This document shows, in pieces, positions 9,986-22,139 of a stretch of 64,000 nucleotides of DNA (position 1 is the stretch's first letter; the number at the start of each line of letters is the position of its first letter). Both the position numbers and the translations under genes were made by a program. Under the pieces are notes generated by a model. It had not been told where the DNA came from. It did not search any database and saw only the letters and a program-made list of their open reading frames with translations. Origin of the DNA: Stomorhina lunata (Eukaryota; Arthropoda; Insecta; Diptera; Rhiniidae); contig OW121744.1 of assembly GCA_933228675.1 (NCBI GenBank), forward strand, positions 94,128,574-94,192,573, read 5' to 3'.

Positions 9986-12900
9986 CTATACAGAAAAGTA
10001 GACGACAAGAAGACATTTTTATAGAAAAGCTGAACTCAAAAAGACATTTCTATAGAAAAGCAGACGACAGGAAGACATTTCTATAGAAAAATTGACGATA
10101 TAAAGCCATTTCTATACAAAAATTTATGACAGGAAGACATTTCTGTAGAAAAGTTGGTGATACGAAGACATTTCTTTAGATAAATTGACGATTGGAAGAC
10201 ATTTCTATAAAAAAGTTGACGACAGGAAGACATTTCTAAGAAAAATTGACGATAGGAAGACATTTCTATAGAAAAGTTGACGATAGGAAGACTTTTCTAT
10301 AGAAAAGTTGACGATAGGAAAACTTTTCTATAGAAAAGTTGACGATAGGAAAACCTGTCTATAGAAAAGTTGACGACAGGAAGACATTTCTATAGAAAAG
10401 TTGATGATAGGAAGACATTTCTATAGAAAACTTGATGATAGGAAGACATTTCTATAGAAAAGTTGACGATAGGAAGACATTTCTATAAAAAAGTTAACTA
10501 CAGAAAGACATTTCTATAGAAATGCTGACTACAGGAAGACATTTCTATAGAAAAATTGACGATAGGAAGACATTTCTATAGAAAAGTTGACGACTGAAGA
10601 CCATTTTTATAGAAAAGTTGACGACATGAAGACATTTCTATAGAAAAATTGACAATAGGAAGACATTTATATAGAATAGTTGATGATAGGAAGACATTTC
10701 TATAGAAAAGTTGACGATAAGAAAACATTTCTATAGAAAAGTTGACGAAAGGAAAGCATTTCTATAGAAAAGTTGACGATAGGAAGACTTTTCTATAGAA
10801 AAGTTGGCGATAGGAAGACTTTTCTATAGAAAAGTTGACGATAGGAAAACTTTTCTATAGAAAAGTTGACGACAGGAAGACTTTTCTATAGAAAAGTTGA
10901 CGATGGGAAGACTTTTCTATAGAAAAGTTGACGATAGGAAGACTTTTCTATAGAAAAGTTGACGATAGGATGACTTTTCTATAGAAAAGTTGACGATAGG
11001 AAGACTTTCTATAGAAAAGTTGACGATAGGACGACTTTTCTATAGAAAAGTTGACAATAGGAAGACTTTTCTATAGAAAAGTTGACGATAGGAAGACTTT
11101 TCTATAGAAAAGTTGACGATAGGAAGACTTTTCTATAGAAAAGTTGACGATAGGAAGACTTTTCTATAGAAAAGTTGACGATAGGAAGACTTTTCTATAG
11201 AAAAGTTGACGATAGGAAGACTTTTCTATAGAAAAGTTGACGATAGGAAGACTTTTCTATAGAAAAGTTGACGATAGGAAGACTTTTCTATAGAAAAGTT
11301 GACGATAGGAAGACTTTTCTATAGAAAAGTTGACGATAGGAAGACTTTTCTATAGAAAAGTTGACGATAGGAAGACTTTTCTATAGAAAAGTTGACGATA
11401 GGAAGACTTTTCTATAGAAAAGTTGACGATAGGAAGACTTTTCTATAGAAAAGTTGACGATAGGAAGACTTTTCTATAGAAAAGTTGACGATAGGAAGAC
11501 TTTTCTATAGAAAAGTTGACGATAGGAAGACTTTTCTATAGAAAAGTTGACGATAGGAAGACTTTTCTGTAGATAAGTTGACTATAGGAAGACTTTTCTA
11601 TAGAAAAGATGACGATAGGAAGACTTTTCTATAGAAAAGATGACGATAGGAAGACTTTTCTATAGAAAAGTTGACGATAGGAAGACTTTTCTATAGAAAA
11701 GTTGACGATAGGAAGACTTTTCTATAGAAAAGTTGACGATAAGAAGACTTTTCTATAGAAAAGTTGACGATAGGAAGACTTTTCTATAGAAAAGTTGACG
11801 ATAGGAAGACTTTTCTATGGAAAAGTTGACGATAGGAAGACTTTTCTATAGAAAAGTTGACGATAGGAAGACTTTTCTATAGAAAAGTTGACGATAGGAA
11901 GACTTTTCTATAGAAAAGTTGACGATAGGAAGACTTTTCTATAGAAAAGTTGACGATAGGAAGACTTTTCTATAGAAAAGTTGACGATAGGAAGACTTTT
12001 CTATAGAAAAGTTGACGATAGGAAGACTTTTCTATAGAAAAGTTGACGATAGGAAGACTTTTCTATAGAAAAGTTGACGATAGGAAGACTTTTCTATAGA
12101 AAAGTTGACGATAGGAAGACTTTTCTATAGAAAAGTTGACGATAGGATGATATTTCTATAGAAAAGTTGACGATAGGAAGACTTTTCTATAGAAAAGTTG
12201 ACGATAGGAAGACTTTTCTAAAGAAAAGTTGACGATAGGAAGACTTTTCTAAAGAAAAGTTGACGATAGGAAGACTTTTCTATAGAAAAGTTGACGACAG
12301 GAAAACTTTTCTATAGAAAAGTTGACTATAGGAAGACTTTTCTATAGAAAAGTTGACGATAGGAAGACTTTTCTACAGAAAAGTTGACGATAGGAAGACT
12401 TTTCTATAGAAAAGTTGACGATAGGAAGACTTTTCTATAGAAAAGTTGACGATAGGAAGACTTTTCTATAGAAAAGTTGACGATAGGAAGACTTTTCTAT
12501 AGAAAAGTTGACGATAGGAAGACTTTTCTATAGAAAAGTTGACGATAGGAAGACTTTTCTATAGAAAAGTTGACGATAGGAAGACCTTTCTATAGAAAAG
12601 TTGACGATAGGAAGACTTTTCTATAGAAAAGTTGACGATAGGAAGACTTTTCTATAGAAAAGTTGATGATAGGAAGACTTTTCTATAGATAAGTTGACTA
12701 TAGGAAGACTTTTCTATACAAAAGATGACGATAGGAAGACTTTTCTATAGAAAAGTTGACGATAGGAAGACTTTTTTATAGAAAAGTTGACGATAGGAAG
12801 ACTTTTCTATAGAAAAGTTGACGATAGGAAGACTTTTCTATAGAAAAGTTGACGATAGGAAGACTTTTCTATAGAAAAGTTTACGATAGGAAGACTTTTC

Positions 12901-14105
12901 TATAGAAAAGTTGACGATAGGAAGACTTTTCTACAGAAAAGTTGACGATAGGAAGACTTTTCTATAGAAAAGTTGACGATAGGAAGACTTTTCTATAGAA
13001 AAGTTGACGATAGGAAGACTTTTCTATAGAAAAGTTGACGATAGGAAGACTTTTCTATAGAAAAGTTGACGATAGGAAGACTTTTCTATAGAAAAGTTGA
13101 CGATAGGAAGACTTTTCTATAGAAAAGTTGACGATAGGAAGACTTTTCTATAGAAAAGTTGACGATAGGAAGACTTTTCTATAGAAAAGTTGACGATAGG
13201 AAGACTTTTCTATAGAAAAGTTGACGATAGGAAGACTTTTCTATAGAAAAGTTGACGATAGGAAGACTTTTCTATAGAAAAGTTGACGATAGGAAGACTT
13301 TTCTATAGAAAAGTTGACGATAGGAAGACTTTTCTATAGAAAAGTTGACGATAGGAAGACTTTTCTATAGAAAAGTTGACGATAGGAAGACTTTTCTATA
13401 GAAAAGTTGACGATAGGAAGACTTTTCTATAGAAAAGTTGACGATAGGAAGACTTTTCTATAGAAAAGTTGACGATAGGAAGACTTTTCTATAGAAAAGT
13501 TGACGATAGGAAGACTTTTCTATAGAAAAGTTGACGATAGGAATACTTTTCTATAGAAAAGTTGACGATAGGAATACTTTTCTATAGAAAAGTTGACGAT
13601 AGGAAGACTTTTCTATAGAAAAGTTGACTATAGGAAGACTTTTCTATAGAAAAGTTGACGATAGGAAGACTTTTCTATAGAAAAGTTGACGATAGGAAGA
13701 CTTTTCTATAGAAAAGTTGACGATAGGAAGACTTTTCTGTAGATAAGTTGACTATAGGAAGACTTTTCTATAGAAAAGATGACGACAGGAAGACTTTTCT
13801 ATAGAAAAGTTGACGATAGGAAGACTTTTCTATAGAAAAGTTGACGATAGGAAGACTTTTCTATAGAAAAGTTGACTATAGGAAGACTTTTCCATAGAAA
13901 AGTTGACGATAGGAAGACTTTTCTATAGAAAAGTTGACGATAGGAAGACTTTTCTATAGAAAAGTTGACGATAGGAAGACTTTTCTATAGAAAAGTTGAC
14001 GATAGGAAGACTTTTCTATAGAAAAGTTGACGATAGGAAGACTTTTCTATAGAAAAGTTGACGATAGGAAGACTTTTCTATAGAAAAGTTGACGATAGGA
14101 TGACA
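9986..14105. repeat. 31-bp satellite array 3, about 133 monomers (GACGATAGG linker type)
   Basis: Monomers join the 18-bp perfect palindrome ACTTTTCTATAGAAAAGT to a GACGATAGGAAG linker. From about 10780 to 14100 they are nearly identical. From 9986 to about 10770 they are more diverse and often carry ACATTTCTATAG, which breaks the palindrome and matches the reverse complement of the array at 2086-2404 and 7893-8012. A rare marker monomer (CTGTAGATAAG or CTATAGATAAG, followed by an AAGATGACGA monomer) occurs at 11567, 12683 and 13737. The intervals are 1116 and 1054 bp, exactly 36 and 34 monomers. Confidence 0.95.
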
Positions 14106-14135
14106 TTTACTTTGACTGGATCATCTGGATTATTA

Positions 14136-15075
14136 CGTTTAGTCCGGACTATTGACTTTATTTTGGGCTATTATCTTTCACATATTCGATACTATTATCT
14201 ATAGTATGAACTACTGACGTGACTATAGTTTATGGTCTATACAATTGTCTGGGCTATTCTTTGACTTCAGTTTGGAGTGAAGACTTGACTGTAGTCTGAA
14301 CTATTGTTTTTGTTATATTATTGACTATTTTCCTGACTATAGTTTAGACTATGCTCTGAACTATTGTCTTGACTATAGTGTGGAGTTTCGACATGACTAC
14401 AGTTTGAACTATTGTCTGAATTTTTGTCTCGAATATTGTCTTGACTAGAGTCTTTACTATTGTCTTTACTATAGTCTAGAGTTTTGACTTGACAATTGTC
14501 TGTACTATTGTCTTGACTATTACCTTGACTTAAAGCCTGGACTATTGTCTTGACTATAATCTGGACTATTGTTTTGACTATACTCTGGACTATGGTTTTG
14601 ACTTATTTGGACTGTTTTCTTGACTGTTGTATTTGTTTATTGACTATTGTCCTGACTATAGTTTAGACTATGCTCTGAACTATTGTCTTGACTAAAGTGT
14701 AGAGTTTCGAAATGACTACAGTTTGAACTATTGTCTGGATTATTGTCTCCAATATTGTTTTGTCTAGAGTCTTTACTACTGTCTTAAGTATAGTGTAGAG
14801 TTTTGACCCGACTATAGTCTGCACTATTGTCTTGACTATTGCCTTGACTTAAAGTCTGGACTATTGTCTTGACTATAGTCTGGACTATTGTTTTGACTAT
14901 ACTCTGGACTATGGTTTTGACTTATTCGGACTATTTTCTTAACTGTTGTCTTGACTATCGTCTTGAATTTAGTCTGGACTTTAACTAGGTCTATTGTCTT
15001 GATCTTAGTCTGGAACATTGTCTTAACTATAGCCTGGACTATTTTTTGACTTTAGTTTGGAATTTTGTCTGAACT
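14136..15075. repeat. 24-bp minisatellite, GACTATAGTCTGGACTATTG type
   Basis: Degenerate units alternate TGACTATAGTC with TGGACTATTGTCT and are 24 bp or variants. A segment near 14330-14420 recurs near 14640-14730, a larger internal duplication of about 310 bp. The same family in the opposite orientation lies at 41190-41734. The short open frames here arise because 24 is a multiple of three. Confidence 0.85.
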
Positions 15076-16579
15076 TGTTATTTCGTGAAAATATTGCTTT
15101 CTTGTCCACTGTTTGCTGGGCTTTTTGCCCGGTTCAGGTTTAGGTGATAATGTTGCAGCAGTAGTAACTTTCATAGCAGTAGTGAGTTAGTGGCCTTCTT
15201 AAGATGCGATGCAATCACTTTTCGATGCGTTTTAAGTAATGCATATTTCTTCTGATTTTTTTTGCGTTGCTTTCATTTTTTGCGTTAAGGTATTGGATAT
15301 TCTTTAATTCCTTATTTTTTCCCCTGTTTTTTGTCTTTATATTTTGTTATATTCTTATTTGGCCTTTTGCAGACGTTATCGCATTTTAGAGCAACGATTT
15401 ATCAAAGTTAACATAGACTTTTAGCTTTAGCAGGCAGATAGCTGCCAGGCATGCAACCATAATATTCTATAGAACTCCTCTAGAGCTGAAAAACTTACGC
15501 CTAACTGGTTGTATTAAACATGAGGGTATTCTCTATTGGGGTTTTTGAACAGCTTAAAGCTGTAAGGAAGAAAATGTTTGCGTAAAGTAGAAAATAATGT
15601 CGAGCAGGGGAATGATAGCTTAAAGCTAAAAGTGAAAGAGCTTTTGAAATGGAAATACTCGTAATAATTTAAAGCTATGAAGAAAAAAGCTTTATAAAGG
15701 TTAATATGTCAACATAATATTTAAATTTGTATAAAATTAAAATAAATTCTTAGTTCATAAAATTTTAAAGCATTAATCTCTTAAGTCATCTTTCCTTCTT
15801 CCGGTATCTTTCTCTTTAACATTTTTATCATCTCAAGCATAAAAGCTCAAAAAGGCCGCTTGTTCCTTTTCTTTTCGCTGTATAGATTTTCGCATACAAC
15901 ATCCTTGTTTCTTTTTTATTTTTTTTTTTGGGTTCTTTCAACAAAAATACAAATCATTTTTGTTGTTGTTGGTTTTTCGTTCTTTAACTAAAGTTAACTT
16001 TAGCTTTTGTTTTGTCTCTTATTTGTTTTATTTATTTGCTTTTTGTTTCGATCAGAACACAGAAGATCTCTTAACACTTTACCCACTGATCGCCATCTCC
16101 CAAAAGAGTCCAACCTAAAGTGTAAGAGTTTCTCATGCGATTTTTATCACTTTCGATATCTAAGCGAATGATAAATGAAGGTGTGTTACTTTAAAACTGA
16201 TAATTTTGAGCTCATTTACTTAATACAAAAAAATATATATACAACAACTAAAGTAAACTTTTACAAAAACTAAAAAACAACGAAAAAAGATCTGTACTAT
16301 GCAGGAAATCCGTGAATACTAAAACAGATGAAAAATAATAATGAATATCAATTTTTAGGCATAAAAATTTTAAATTAAAACTAATACATATAAAATTTTG
16401 GAAAAAGTTATTGTCAAGGTGCGGCCTATTCTATTATAAACAATCAGCTTTTTCATATATTTTTGTAAACAAAGCTTTCATGTTGAGGTAAAGCTTAGTA
16501 TAAGTATTAATTTCAAGCTTGTAAAAAACCTATCCTCTAAAGTCGTTCCTCTAACTTCTACCCCTCATTCAAGATTTTA
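15076..16579. other. Low-copy AT-rich segment without a recognisable gene
   Basis: I see no long frame or mobile-element signature. There are short poly-T and TTG runs near 15900-16030. AAAGCTTT-like motifs occur after 15600. Confidence 0.5.
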
Positions 16580-19530
16580 CATAAATTTTTCTAATGAAAA
16601 ATTTTATAAATGAAAAATTTTCTATAGAAAAATTTTTCTAATGAAAAATTTTTCAAATGAAAAATTTTCTATAGAAAAATTTTTCTATAGAAAAATATTT
16701 CTAATGAAAAATTTTGTATAGAAAAATTTTCCAATGAAAGATTATCTATAGAAACATTTTTATAATGAAATATTTTCTATAGAAAAATTTTTATAATGAA
16801 AAATTTTCTATAGATATTTTTTTAATGAAATATTTTCTACAGAAAATTTTATAATAAAAAATGTTCTATAGAAAATTGTTTATAATGAAAAATTTACTAT
16901 AGAAAAATGTTTCTAATGAAAAATTTTCAATAGAAAAATTTTTCTAATATAAAATTTTTCTAGTGAAAAATTTGCAATTTCTATAGAAAATTTTTTGTAA
17001 TGAATAATTGTATATGAAAAATTTTTATAATAAAAAATATTTCACTATAAAAATTTTTTATAGAAAATTTTTCGTTATAAAAATTTTCATTATAAAAATG
17101 TTTCTATAGAAAATTTTTCATTATAAAAATGTTTCTATAGAAAATTATTAATTATAAAAATTTTTATATAGGAAAATTTTTCATTAAAAAATTTTCTATA
17201 TACAAAATTAAAATTTTCCTATATAAAAATTTTTATAATTAATAATTTTCTATAGAAACATTTTTATAATGAAACATTTTCTATAGAAACATTTTTATAA
17301 TGAAAATTTTTATAACGAAAAATTTTCTATAAAAAATTTTTATAGTGAAAAATTTTCTATAAAAAATTTTTATAATGAAAAATTTTCTATAGAAAAATTT
17401 TTCTGATGAAAAATTTTCTATAGAAAAATTTTTCTGATGTAAAATTTTCTATAGAAAAAAAATTTTATAGCAAAATGTTTCTAATGAAAAATTTTCTATA
17501 GAAAAATGTTTCTAATGAAAAATTTTCTATAGAAAAATGTTTCTAATGAAAAATTTTCTATAGAAAAATGTTTCTAATGAAAAATTTTCTATAGAAAAAT
17601 GTTTGTAATGAAAAATTTTCTATAGAAAAATTTTTCTAATGAAAAATTTCCTATAGAAAAATTTTTCTAATGAAAAATTTTCTATAGAAAAATTTTTCTA
17701 ATGAAAAATTTTCTATAGAAAAATTTTTCTAATGAAAAATTTTCTATAGAAAAATTTTTCTAATGAAAAATTTTCTATAGAAAAATTTTTCTAATGAAAA
17801 ATTTTCTATAGAAAAATTTTTCTAATAAAAAATTTTCTATAGAAAAATTTTTCTAATGAAAAATTTTCTATAGAAAAATTTTTCTAATGAAAAATTTTCT
17901 ATAGAAAAATTTTTCTAATGAAAAATTTTCTATAGAAAAATTTTTCTAATGAAAAATTTTCTATAGAAAAATTTTTCTAGTGAAAAATTTTCAATAGAAA
18001 AATTTTTCTAATGAAAAATTTTCTATAGAAAAATTTTTCTAATGAAAAATTTTCTATAGAAAAATTTTTCTAATGAAAAATTTTCTATAGAAAAATTTTT
18101 CTAATGAAAAATTTTCTATAGAAAAATTTTTCTAATGAAATATTTTCTATAGAAAAATTTTTCTAATGAAAAATTTTCTATAGAAAAATTTTTCTAATGC
18201 AAAATTTTCTATAGAAAAATTTTTCTAATGAAAAATTTTCTATAGAAAAATTTTTCTAATGAAAAATTTTCTATAGAAAAATTTTTCTAATGAAAAATTT
18301 TCTATAGAAAAATTTTCTATAGAAAAATTTTTTAATGAAAAATTTTCTATAGAAGAATTTTTCTAATGAAAAATTTTCGATAGAAAAATTTTTTTTATGA
18401 AAAATTTTCTATAGAAAAATTTTCCTAATGCGAAATTTTCTATAGAAAATTTTTCTAATGCGAAATTTTCTATAGAAAATTTTTCTAATGAAAAATTTTC
18501 TATAGAAAAATTTTTCTCATGAAAAATTTTCTATAGAAAAATTTTTCTAATGAAAAATTTTCTATAGAAAATTTTTTCTAATGAAAAATTTTCTATAGAA
18601 AATTTTTTGTAATGAAAAGTTTTCTATAGAAATATTTTGCTAATGAAAAATTGTCTATAGAAAAATTTTTCTAATGAAAAATTTTCTATAGAAAAATTTT
18701 TGTAATGAAAAATATTCTATTGAAAAATTTTTGTAATGAAAAATTTTCTATAGAAAAATTTTTGTAATGAAAATTTTTCTACAGAAAATTTTATAATGAA
18801 AAATTTTTTATAGAAAATTGTTTATAATGAAAAATTTTCTATTGAAAATTTTTTATAATGAAAAATTTTCTATAGAAAAATTTTTCTAGTGAAAAATTTT
18901 CAATAGAAAAATTTTTCTAATGAAAAATTTTCGATAGAAAAATTTTTTTAATGTAAAATTTTTCTAGTGAAAAATTTGCAATAGAAAAACTTTTTGGAAA
19001 AATTTTTTTATAATGAAAATTTTTTTTAGTGAAATATTTTCTATAGTAAATTTTCTATTGAAAATTTGTTTATAATGAAATTTTTTTTTATAATGAAATA
19101 TTTTCTATAGTAAAATTTTTCTTATGAACAATTTTCTATAGAAAAATTTTTCTAATGAAAAATTTTCTATAGAAAAGTTTTTTAAAGACAAATTTTCTAT
19201 AGAGAAATTTTTCCAATGAAAAATTTTTGTAATGAAAAATTTTCTGTACAAAAGTTTTTGTAATGAAAAATTTTCTATAGAAAAATTTATCTAATAAAAA
19301 ATTTTCTACTGAAAAATTTTTCTAATGTAAACTTTTCTATAGAAAAATTTTTAAAAGGGTAAATTTTTCCTATGAAAGATTTTCTAATCAAAAATTATCT
19401 ATAAATTTTTATGACAAAACATGTTCAATAGAAAAATTTTATGATGAAAAATCTTCAATAGAAAAATTTTTACGATAAAAAATTTTTAATAGAAACATTT
19501 TTATAATGAAAAATTTTCTATAGAATAATG
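16580..19530. repeat. 31-bp satellite array 4 (TTTTTCTAATG linker type)
   Basis: About 95 monomers combine TTTTCTATAGAAAA with TTTTTCTAATGAAAA. The middle (about 17460-18600) is the most uniform; both flanks are degenerate with indels. At about 17040-17210 the monomers appear in reverse orientation (TTTTTCATTATAAAAA), then switch back, so the left flank holds a small inversion of five or six units. Confidence 0.93.
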
Positions 19531-21174
19531 TTTAGAATGAACAAAAGAAAGTCGAAAAGCTGTAAAACAATTTTAAGCTCAAATGCATTAAAGCTAAGCC
19601 TAAGGCTTTTATATACATTATATAATAAGCGAAAGCTTTCTATTTTTAGCAAGCTCAAAAGCTGTTGTTTGTTTGTAATGTTTAAAAGTTTAATGAGTAA
19701 GTAGGTATTCATTCATAGAGCCTTTCTCTAATTAAAAGTTTATTTTAAGTAAAGTTTTAAGTAAAGTTTTACAATAAACTAGTGTCTTTTTTAAAACAGA
19801 GCTGTAAAGCTTTAATTCTTTGATAGAAACAATAAAATTAAGTCAAAATATGTTATAATATGCAAAATTTCGTACTTATATACGAGTAATTACTAGGATC
19901 AAAAAAGCTTTTTAGCATGCAGATAAATAGATGTTTATATTTATTTAGAAAGCTTACCTCTAATTTCGATTATTAACAATACAAAAGCTCTCATACCTTT
20001 GATCTACTATAGAAAGCTGTAGTAGATAAAGAAATCAACAAAAAGCTTTTTAAAATATCTTTATTATTCAAATTGTTATATATAAAATACTTTCAGAGCT
20101 TCTATACATTTGCTAGGAGGGAAAAAGTCTTTCCAAATGAAAAATTTCTAGTTACAAATATTTTATTATTCAATACTAAATCTCTGCTATATATATATAT
20201 ATAGATAATTTCTACATATATTTTTCAGTTATTAAAAGCTTCATTGCAAAAAGCTTTTCTAACTAGAGTAATTATATTCTCAATGCTAAAGTTATTTTTT
20301 TTCCCCAAAGATCTCTGCTGTATAAAAATATATCTCACAACAGTTTCAAAGCTTCCGTAACAGAACAATTTGGATACCTACGCTAAAATTTTAATGACTT
20401 TTTAAAAAGCTTCTCTTCAACATCTGCTTAAAATGTCACCATAGCATTTTATGGGAATGTTTTTTGCCTCATTTCACTCAAAGTCAATAATTAAAAAATT
20501 AACGACACTAGCCCTTTTAAGGCCCCTTTACAACTGTTTTATATTTAATGGGCCATATTAAAAGCCACGAATGTCTTCAACTCCCAAGAAGCTTTAAAAC
20601 ATTTAACCGGTTAAACAGAATTAAAATACCTAAATTGAGGTTTGCACCAAATAAATGCCACGAAAAAATCTGAACAGAAGAAGAAAATTACCTGCGAAAT
20701 AAACAAGCTCTAAATAAATGACCATTAAAATCTGTTTCATTTATTAAAGATTTGTGTATGCGCTACAGAACAAAAGGCAGGGTGGGTAGTGTGGGTTTAT
20801 GATGATGCTTAGAATGTTTGGTGTGAGATTCATTGTTAAGTTTTTCAAGCGACTCAGAATAACATCCTTAGTAATTAACCGATACTAGTCAATCGGTTTG
20901 GATGAATGGCTGTCCTCATAAAGATTATATGAAAAGCACTAGTCACATTTGTAAATATTAACTTAAATAAGTTCAAATTTCTTTAATATTATAGTAGACT
21001 TCCTAGGACTAACTCTCCAGAATCGACAAGGCTTTTCTTAACATATTTAATAACATTTAAAACTTTTAGGCTTCGAAAAATATGTACGACTTCGCCCTTT
21101 ATTGTAGACTATATTGAAAACACTGTATGGCAGTTGGCCTACAAGAGTTCGGAATGGATCCATAAACAGGAAAA
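19531..21174. other. Low-copy AT-rich segment without a recognisable gene
   Basis: I see no convincing coding region. A short (TA)n tract lies at about 20190-20204. AAGCTTT motifs are frequent between 19550 and 20480. A 64-codon minus-strand frame at 19518-19712 overlaps the satellite edge and is not supported. Confidence 0.5.
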
Positions 21175-21366
21175 GAGGCTGATGTGGCTTGCTTAACACG
21201 TTGACTACTAAGCATATCTTATCGAATTCTGCCTGGGTTCGAGCCCCTAGTCTTGGCAATATATATTTCTGTAATTATTAATTTCTATTAAAATTATGAA
21301 TTACTACAGCATTCTCAATCGGCGACAAGCCATGCAGCATTAACACGCCGCCGATGAAAAAATATG
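21175..21366 (+). mobile_element. tRNA-derived SINE, copy 1
   Basis: This aligns by eye with 46932-47125. A tRNA-like head carries a B-box-like GGGTTCGAGCC at about 21235-21245. A shared body follows with TTTCTGTAATTATT, a CAGCATTCTC block and the 3' motif ACACGCCGCCGATGAAAAA, ending in an A-rich tail. The A-box region is damaged compared with copy 2. Such elements are transcribed by RNA polymerase III and moved by LINE enzymes. Two copies in one window suggest a real family. I do not know its name. Confidence 0.7.
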
Positions 21367-21759
21367 AAAATTTCTGTAGAACAGATGAAGCTCATTCACA
21401 CTAAAAATAGACATGACGTGCAATTACATAAAGGTTTATCTCTTATATTCACCACGTTTCATCTCCCTACTATCCCCTTTCCTAACATTCCGGTCCGGGT
21501 TAATAACATCGACAATATAATGTTTAGTTCTATTATGGACTCTGCCACCTACCATATTTATTATTTGATATACTTTACAAGTGGAAACTTGCTTTTAATA
21601 AAATCCTTACGATACTCTGCTCGATATAGTTGCAAAAGCTTTAAATGGTTGCTTGGTAAATATTTTCGAGTGGCAGTTTTATCGAATGATCAGGTATACA
21701 ATAAGAAGGAATTGGTGTTTTTATTTCAGAAAATAAATCATTTAGCTTTCCAAAATTGG
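21367..21759 (+). other. Segment with an unrecognised 139-codon open frame
   Basis: An ATG-initiated frame runs from 21364 to 21783, starting at the A-rich tail of the SINE and ending inside the reverse-transcriptase remnant. It has no motif I recognise, no repeats and no signal peptide. Its position between two decayed elements argues against a host gene. It may be chance or a decayed upstream part of the same non-LTR element. Confidence 0.3.
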
Positions 21760-21985
21760 ACGATAGCAAACTTGTCATTCTAGATTCTAAACTGTCCTAC
21801 ATCCAAGAATATCCACATTATATCCAACATCAATTGCTCTCCACTCATGAAGAAAAACCTTAGGCAATACAAACAACTTTTCAACTGACAATACTGCCCG
21901 ACTTTTAGTGGCAATTGTCAAGCCCATACAAATTTATGGCGCTCTTGTCTGGTGGCCTGCACTCCACAAGACTAATAAGGGTTTT
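21760..21985 (+). pseudogene. Non-LTR retrotransposon reverse-transcriptase fragment
   Basis: From 21884 one frame reads through ARLLVAIVKPIQIYGALVWW and then PALHKTN. This is the familiar block after the polymerase domain of jockey/R1-like enzymes (PI..YG..VWWPAL.KT). Just upstream, another frame reads ILDSKLSYIQ, matching the LDSKLSW block that normally precedes it by about 50 residues. A stop codon and at least one frameshift separate them. Neither the catalytic YxDD segment nor either end of the element is visible, so this is a short dead fragment. The exact clade cannot be set from this length. Confidence 0.7.
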
Positions 21986-22139
21986 TTTTTTTGCTTAAAA
22001 TCTTTAGATCCTAATCTTTTTAGGCTAATATTTTAAAGATATATTTTTATGCTGAAATAGCCTCCGGTTGAATTAATGATTAGCTTTCTGCAACCATATT
22101 ATAGCTCCCGTGTCATAAATATCGAATATTATTTTGCCA

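Noticed and set aside
10000..14105. CRISPR-like array
   Set aside because: The pitch is regular, but there are no unique spacers: the whole monomer repeats, and the sequence is from a eukaryote.
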